Below are positions 6,828 through 12,584 of a stretch of 12,584 nt of DNA, piece by piece; within the stretch, counting starts at the first letter, position 1; every line of letters starts with the position of its first letter. Both the position numbers and the translations under genes were made by a program. Source of the DNA: CAZNPU01 sp964575335 (GTDB taxonomy: Bacteria; Planctomycetota; Phycisphaerae; Phycisphaerales; SM1A02). The notes beneath the pieces are model-generated. The model was not told the DNA's origin. It saw only the letters and a program-made list of their open reading frames with translations, and made no database searches. The DNA lies in NCBI GenBank assembly GCA_964575335.1, contig CAZNPU010000042.1:1-12584 (forward strand), given 5' to 3'.

Positions 6828-7511
6828 ATGCCGAAGTTGAGCAAACGAGCCAAGGCGAATAAGGAAATCCTCGCCAAGGTGAAGCAGCCGCAGCCAATGG
6901 CGGAAGCGGTGAAGCTTCTCAAGAGCTTTAAAGGTCCGAAGTTCGATCAGACGGTGGATGTGTGCGTCCACCTGGGCATCGACACGAAGCAGGCCGACCA
7001 GCAGCTTCGCGGTGCGATCTCCATGCCCAAGGGCGTCGGCAAGACTGCCCGGGTGGTGTGCTTCTGCCCCAGCGACAAGGTGGAAGCAGCCAAAGCCGCC
7101 GGTGCAGTTGATGCGGGCGGCGAGGAGCTGGTTGAAAAAATTGCCGGCGGATGGATGGATTTCGATGTCGCGGTTGCCTCGCCTGACATGATGCGCGTCG
7201 TCAGCAAGCTGGGTAAGGTTCTGGGCCCCAAGGGGTTGATGCCCTCGCCCAAGGCAGGCACCGTTACACCTGATATCGTTACGGCCGTCAAGGAATACGC
7301 AGCGGGCAAGATCGAATACCGTGCCGATGCCGGTGGCAACGTGCATTGCATCATCGGCAAGATGAGCTTCAGCGACGCCGACTTGCTGGCCAACCTGGAG
7401 CACTTCATCGCCACCATCAATCGCATCAAGCCGTCAGCCGCCAAGGGCACCTACATCAAAAAGTGCGTGATCAGCGGCACGATGACGCCCGCCATTCCCG
7501 TCGCGGTGTGA
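6828..7511 (+). CDS. rplA: 50S ribosomal protein L1
   Basis: This 227-residue protein matches the usual 225-235 for bacterial L1. L1 forms the mobile L1 stalk that helps move deacylated tRNA from the E site, and in many bacteria it represses its own operon by binding the leader mRNA. The signature GPKGLMPSPKAGTVT lies at residues 133-147, followed by KIEYRADAGGNVHCIIGKMSF and the C-terminal YIKKCVISGTMTPAIPV. The start sits three bases after the rplK stop. GGAGGG (6815-6820), inside the end of rplK, serves as Shine-Dalgarno at a 7-base distance, so the two genes are probably translationally coupled. Nothing about the protein is unusual. Confidence 0.98.
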   Translation: MPKLSKRAKANKEILAKVKQPQPMAEAVKLLKSFKGPKFDQTVDVCVHLGIDTKQADQQLRGAISMPKGVGKTARVVCFCPSDKVEAAKAAGAVDAGGEELVEKIAGGWMDFDVAVASPDMMRVVSKLGKVLGPKGLMPSPKAGTVTPDIVTAVKEYAAGKIEYRADAGGNVHCIIGKMSFSDADLLANLEHFIATINRIKPSAAKGTYIKKCVISGTMTPAIPVAV

Positions 7512-7524
7512 GACTCAACATGCT

Positions 7525-7576
7525 TCAGCCAATTTCGTGCAGTTGGCTGAGCGCAGCATTCGAAAGCTGAGAGCTT
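7525..7576 (+). promoter_or_regulatory. Two hairpins before rplJ, candidate L10 leader
   Basis: The 68-base gap between rplA and rplJ holds two dyads. TCAGCCAA (7525-7532) pairs perfectly with TTGGCTGA (7543-7550) over 8 bp. AAGCT-GAG-AGCTT (7564-7576) forms a small hairpin three bases before the rplJ ATG. Its loop contains the only Shine-Dalgarno-like bases, so folding could limit initiation. L10 leaders bound by the L10-L12 complex are established in other bacteria. The assignment here rests on position and structure alone. Confidence 0.42.
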
Positions 7577-7579
7577 CCC

Positions 7580-8125
7580 ATGAGTAAGCCAGTAAAGGAA
7601 ATGATCATTGACGACTACCGCAAGCGCTTCGAAGGCCTCGACGGCGCGCTGGTGGTCGATATCCGCGGCATGACCGCCAACGACAACAACAGCCTTCGCA
7701 AGAATCTGATGCAAAAGCAGATTCGCGTCACGGTCATCAAGAACACGCTGGCGAAGAAGGCTTTTGACGGCACCAGCCTTGCCCCGCTGGACGCAGTCTT
7801 GGAAGGCCCCAGCGCGCTGGCCTACGGCGCTGAGACGGTGGTGGACGTGGCCCGCGAACTCGTCGAGTGGGCGAAAAAGGTCAAACAGCTCACCCTCAAA
7901 GGCGCGGTTCTGGACGGCCAGTTCTTTGAAGGCGAAGAAGGCGTCAAGCGCCTGAGCCAATTCCCAACACGCGAAGAAGCCCAGGCACGCGTGGTGCAGT
8001 TGGTGCTCTCCCCCGCTGGCAATCTGGTGCGTGCCGCCACCAGCCCCGGCTCGAATATCCTCGGCATCGTCAAGGAAATTCAGGAGCGTCTGGAGAAGGG
8101 CGAAACGATCGCCAAGGTGGGATGA
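7580..8125 (+). CDS. rplJ: 50S ribosomal protein L10
   Basis: This 181-residue protein is slightly longer than E. coli L10 (165) but within the bacterial range. L10 anchors the L7/L12 dimers to the 50S base at the L11-binding rRNA and so builds the stalk that recruits translation GTPases. The N-terminal rRNA-binding domain shows ALVVDIRGMTANDNNSLRKN (about 23-42) and VTVIKNTLAKKAF (51-62), which are classic for the family. EGPSALAYG follows near residues 75-83. The C-terminal helical tail (EIQERLEKGETIAKVG) is where L7/L12 N-termini would dock. The Shine-Dalgarno is weak and may be sequestered in a hairpin, which suggests coupling to rplA translation or autoregulation. rplL follows after a structured 141-base gap. 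Confidence 0.97.
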   Translation: MSKPVKEMIIDDYRKRFEGLDGALVVDIRGMTANDNNSLRKNLMQKQIRVTVIKNTLAKKAFDGTSLAPLDAVLEGPSALAYGAETVVDVARELVEWAKKVKQLTLKGAVLDGQFFEGEEGVKRLSQFPTREEAQARVVQLVLSPAGNLVRAATSPGSNILGIVKEIQERLEKGETIAKVG

Positions 8126-8201
8126 CAACCGGGTCACCCGCCAGGTTGCTGGTCGGGGCCTATTGAACAAGAACTTTCATCATCCAACTGGCCCTTCGGG
8201 G
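8126..8201 (+). promoter_or_regulatory. Structured rplJ-rplL intergenic RNA
   Basis: The 141-base gap (8126-8266) contains two clear hairpins. CAACCGGG (8126-8133) pairs with CCC (8137-8139) and, across a 4-base bulge, with GGTTG (8144-8148). A short stem closed by a C(TTCG)G tetraloop lies at 8192-8201, and weaker T-A and G-T pairs extend it to 8189-8204. Neither is followed by a T-run, so they are not terminators. They may affect mRNA processing or stability, which could help set the excess of L7/L12 over L10; that role is inference. rplL itself has GGAG at 8254-8257. Confidence 0.4.
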
Positions 8202-8266
8202 TTAAAAGTCGCGCGGGCGGCTCCTCTTGGATGAGATCGTGCTCTAAGTAACTGGAGTGTGCAATC

Positions 8267-8683
8267 ATGGCTGAAGAAGCTGCAACCAAGACATTCGACG
8301 CAAAGATCACCGAGCTTGGCGACAAGATCGCTGGGCTGACTCTGAAGGAGGCGGTTGATCTTGCGGATTACATGAAGGAGACCTACGGCATCGAGCCGGC
8401 GGCGGGTGGAGCTGTCGTGATGGCTGGCGCCGCTGTGGGCGGTGGCGGCGAAGCTGCTGCCGCTGAAGAGCAGACTGAGTTCGATGTCGTGCTCAAGTCG
8501 GCTGGCGACAAGAAGATTCAGGTCATCAAGGTGGTGCGCGAAGCCACCGGTCTGGGTCTCAAGGAAGCCAAGGACCTTGTCGATGGCGCGCCCAAGCCCG
8601 TCAAGGAGAAGATCTCCAAGGCCGACGCCGACGCCCTCAAGGCCAAGCTCGAAGAAGCTGGCGCCGAGGTCGAAATCAAGTAA
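8267..8683 (+). CDS. rplL: 50S ribosomal protein L7/L12
   Basis: This 138-residue acidic protein is the multi-copy stalk protein that binds EF-Tu, EF-G, IF2 and RF3 and stimulates their GTPase activity. The order is an N-terminal extension of about 10 residues (AEEAATKTFDAK), an N-terminal dimerisation helix region (ITELGDKIAGLTLKEAVDLA), an Ala/Gly-rich hinge (about 51-66), and the conserved C-terminal domain. That domain carries VIKVVREATGLGLKEAKDLV and DGAPKPVKE, which form the factor-binding surface. The E. coli protein is 121 residues; the extra length is in the N-terminus and hinge. GGAG (8254-8257) lies nine bases before the ATG. An intrinsic terminator begins 33 bases after the stop, so this is the last gene of the operon rather than being joined to rpoB. 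Confidence 0.98.
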   Translation: MAEEAATKTFDAKITELGDKIAGLTLKEAVDLADYMKETYGIEPAAGGAVVMAGAAVGGGGEAAAAEEQTEFDVVLKSAGDKKIQVIKVVREATGLGLKEAKDLVDGAPKPVKEKISKADADALKAKLEEAGAEVEIK

Positions 8684-8716
8684 TTCTCGATTTCGATCGC
8701 GTCAATGCAGACCTGC

Positions 8717-8749
8717 AAAGCCCACGGCTCAACAGCTGTGGGCTTTTTT
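8717..8749 (+). terminator. Intrinsic terminator ending the rplK-rplL operon
   Basis: AAAGCCCAC (8717-8725) pairs with GTGGGCTTT (8738-8746). A G-T pair and a further GCT/AGC extend the stem around a 4-base CAAC loop, for 13 bp in all. Six T residues (8744-8749) follow or overlap the stem end. This is a textbook rho-independent terminator on the plus strand. Read on the minus strand, the T-run is only three bases, so it would be weak as a terminator for the PilZ gene. Confidence 0.93.
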
Positions 8750-8811
8750 CATGCGCAGTTGCACCGCCGGTCCACTTATTTCCCGCAGACACAAAGATCA
8801 TCCTGCAAGAT

Positions 8812-9174
8812 TCAGATCGCTCGGCGGAAACGATGGTTCATCGCGATCGTCTGCAGGCGCTCTGCCATTGCGCGTGGCATTTTTTCAAAACGAAACCCCA
8901 CTTCGTAATGAAAGTTTCCCGACGGCTTGGACCACACGACCTCGCCATAGAGCTGCCCGGGCGAGGTGAAGTCCCGCAGAATGATTTCGGTGCGACCGGT
9001 GGGCACTCGTCGGCACTTGATGCGAATGCCTTGCGGCGACAGGTCAAGCACATCGCCCAAGTTGGAACGCAGCGTGTGCTGAACGTGCCGCGGCGCATTG
9101 CGCTTGCCCATCGCAGGGGCGGCCGCCTGACTTGACGATGGTAAACGAGAATCGGCATGGCTTTGAAATCGCAT
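8812..9174 (-). CDS. PilZ-domain protein (putative cyclic-di-GMP binding)
   Basis: This is a 120-residue protein from ATG at 9174. An in-frame TTG at 9213 would add 13 residues, and an ATG at 9111 would shorten it to 99. None has a strong Shine-Dalgarno. The PilZ signature is visible: RNAPR (RxxxR, about residues 25-29) and DLSPQG (DxSxxG, about 44-49), followed by beta-strand-rich sequence (GIRIKC, TEIILRDF, GEVVWSK, YEVGFRFE) as expected of the PilZ barrel. These two motifs are the known c-di-GMP ligands, so binding is likely. No second domain is present, so it would act as a stand-alone receptor or adaptor in the cytoplasm. Its location, antisense between rplL and rpoB, is unusual. Confidence 0.78.
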   Translation of the reverse strand: MRFQSHADSRLPSSSQAAAPAMGKRNAPRHVQHTLRSNLGDVLDLSPQGIRIKCRRVPTGRTEIILRDFTSPGQLYGEVVWSKPSGNFHYEVGFRFEKMPRAMAERLQTIAMNHRFRRAI

Positions 9175-9358
9175 GTCGATTCGATCGATCCGCTGCGCGT
9201 CCGACTGAGCCAAATGCCGATGAAGCGGCAGGTTTTCATTGAGGCTTTGCGGGTTGTCGAACAGGGCAAAACAATATGTTTTGGCTCAAATGGGCTGAAT
9301 CTGCCTGATGTGCGTGTCCGGATGCTGGCAACGGCTGAGAATGCCGCTAGACTACTTT

Positions 9359-9393
9359 CCCTATATTCCTTCATAAACCGTGTGTTTATAGGG
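9359..9393 (+). promoter_or_regulatory. Overlapping dyads upstream of the small membrane protein gene
   Basis: ATAAAC-CGTGT-GTTTAT (9373-9389) is a perfect 6-bp dyad. A second dyad, CCCTATA (9359-9365) with TATAGGG (9387-9393), overlaps its right arm, so the two folds exclude each other. A weak promoter-like pair, TGGCAA (9326-9331) and TAGACT (9348-9353) with a 16-base spacer, lies just upstream. The site could be an operator or RNA switch for the gene at 9410. No T-run argues against a terminator. Confidence 0.35.
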
Positions 9394-9409
9394 ATTTGAA
9401 TCAACTGCC

Positions 9410-9706
9410 ATGCTCGAAACCGCCGTGCAGATCGATCCATATGCGTGGGTATTTACCGGCCCGCTGACCATTGCGCTGATTCAGTTGTACTTTCAGCCGC
9501 CTGAACACCCGCTGAAGCGGCTGTGGCGAGCGCTGGTGGAGGTTGAGGCGGAATCGTGGGAGCGGCTGGAGTGGCTTCTTGGTCCGACGGGCCCCAAAAT
9601 CACCTTCCGCTACAGTCTGCACCTGCTCTGGCTGCCGGTCATTGGACTCGGGCTTGGCTCGTTGGCCAGCTTCGCAGCCTTCATGGGCTGGCTGCCCAGC
9701 GCATGA
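9410..9706 (+). CDS. Small two-helix membrane protein of unknown function
   Basis: This is a 98-residue protein that I do not recognise. Two hydrophobic segments are visible: residues 11-28 (YAWVFTGPLTIALIQLYF) and 69-94 (within SLHLLWLPVIGLGLGSLASF and what follows). A charged, Trp-rich middle region (PLKRLWRALVEVEAESWERLEWLLG) could be an amphipathic helix. The likely topology is a hairpin in the inner membrane with both ends on one side. The start ATG has no strong Shine-Dalgarno, but coding-like composition, a dyad-containing upstream region and a weak terminator downstream support a real gene. It is divergent from the PilZ gene, and the two might share regulation. Its plus-strand position just before the rpoB leader does not imply a transcriptional role. 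Confidence 0.6.
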   Translation: MLETAVQIDPYAWVFTGPLTIALIQLYFQPPEHPLKRLWRALVEVEAESWERLEWLLGPTGPKITFRYSLHLLWLPVIGLGLGSLASFAAFMGWLPSA

Positions 9707-9752
9707 CCGGAGCCGGAATTTTCAGGTCAAATGCCGTATGATGGTGGTGGTC

Positions 9753-9784
9753 CAGGTGGACGGTTTTCCAGTTTGCCTGTTTTT
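9753..9784 (+). terminator. Possible weak terminator after the small membrane protein
   Basis: CAGGTGGA (9753-9760) can pair with TCCA (9767-9770) and, across a 5-base bulge, CCTG (9776-9779). Five T residues (9780-9784) follow immediately. The bulge weakens the stem, so termination may be partial. Confidence 0.35.
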
Positions 9785-9809
9785 CAACGTGTATCAATCC
9801 GGCAGTGGT

Positions 9810-9841
9810 CCCGATTGCGGGCACAATTCCCGCTGCACGGG
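9810..9841 (+). promoter_or_regulatory. Tandem CCCG/CGGG hairpins in the rpoB upstream region
   Basis: Two neighbouring short hairpins share the same arms: CCCG-ATTG-CGGG (9810-9821) and CCCG-CTGCA-CGGG (9829-9841). The inner arms can instead pair with each other as GCGGG (9817-9821) with CCCGC (9829-9833). The region is therefore able to switch between two folds. It lies about 210 bases before rpoB, upstream of the promoter candidate at 9914, so it matters for rpoB only if transcription starts earlier. Confidence 0.3.
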
Positions 9842-9913
9842 AGAAACAGACCAAGTCCGATAGGAAGAGGCGGCAATTGACGAAAATTTTTCAAGAAATC
9901 TCTTGCAGGCCTG

Positions 9914-9942
9914 TTGTTCATGTGCTAGGGGCCGGTTAACAT
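9914..9942 (+). promoter_or_regulatory. Candidate rpoB promoter
   Basis: TTGTTC (9914-9919) and TAACAT (9937-9942) are separated by 17 bases, with partial matches to sigma70 consensus (three and four of six). Transcription would start near 9950, giving a leader of about 100 bases. A TTGACG at 9877-9882 has a better -35 but no -10 at a workable distance. Because rplL is followed by a strong terminator, rpoB needs its own promoter, and this is the best one I see. Confidence 0.4.
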
Positions 9943-10050
9943 AGTCGATTCGGCAGCAGCGACGGTCCTGTTCACCATTTTGCTACATGATGCAACGAAT
10001 CGAACTCCCGGTTACGACATGCTGTGCGTGTCGGCTCTCGAGGTGATTTG

Positions 10051-12584
<2,534 letters not shown>

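Noticed and set aside
6765..7450. Long minus-strand open frames over rplK and rplA
   Set aside because: They are antisense shadows of well-recognised ribosomal protein genes.
8838..9440. 200-codon minus-strand frame overlapping the PilZ gene, and an 80-codon plus-strand frame at 9157-9399
   Set aside because: The PilZ motifs RxxxR and DxSxxG are in a different frame, and these alternatives have Arg/Ser-rich or unrecognised text and no ribosome binding site.

Overview
The window looks like chromosomal DNA of a GC-rich bacterium. It is built around a core information-processing locus: ribosomal proteins L11, L1, L10 and L7/L12, then the 5' two thirds of rpoB. The L7/L12-to-RpoB arrangement, a cysteine-free FmdB-like protein, a single-chain ABC transporter fused to a DUF1854 domain and RpoB details (an HERR element in the rifampicin cluster) together make me think of Planctomycetota, perhaps Phycisphaerae. 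That is recognition from memory, not a database result.

Layout. Bases 3-74 (minus) encode tRNA-Asn(GUU). Bases 357-1370 (minus) encode a GT-A-like glycosyltransferase. A 692-base gap with no convincing gene follows and ends in a strong hairpin. A 97-residue FmdB-like protein (2063-2356, plus) comes next, then a gene scar (2362-2655) that still reads as the Rossmann-fold part of a Gfo/Idh/MocA oxidoreductase. A 978-residue ABC exporter/DUF1854 fusion (2665-5601) runs on the minus strand. After a 797-base divergent gap, a clear sigma70-type promoter (6261-6288) drives rplK-rplA-rplJ-rplL (6399-8683), which closes with a textbook intrinsic terminator (8717-8749). A PilZ-domain gene on the minus strand and a small two-helix membrane protein on the plus strand follow. 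A 344-base leader then precedes rpoB (10051 to the window edge).

How the genes work together. L11, L1, L10 and L7/L12 form the L1 stalk and the GTPase-associated stalk of the 50S subunit. They are probably one transcription unit, with candidate autoregulatory RNA structures ahead of rplK and rplJ and between rplJ and rplL. RNA polymerase beta, usually co-transcribed directly behind rplL, is here uncoupled by a terminator and two unrelated genes, and has its own leader and Shine-Dalgarno. secE and nusG are absent from just upstream of rplK. The left half (glycosyltransferase, FmdB-like, dehydrogenase scar, ABC exporter) shows no evident pathway link to the right half.

I found no CRISPR array, insertion sequence, phage gene or defence system. 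The most notable points are the split rplL/rpoB junction, the ABC-DUF1854 fusion with its zinc-ribbon and His/Asp-rich linker, the cysteine-less FmdB protein, and the structured leaders.
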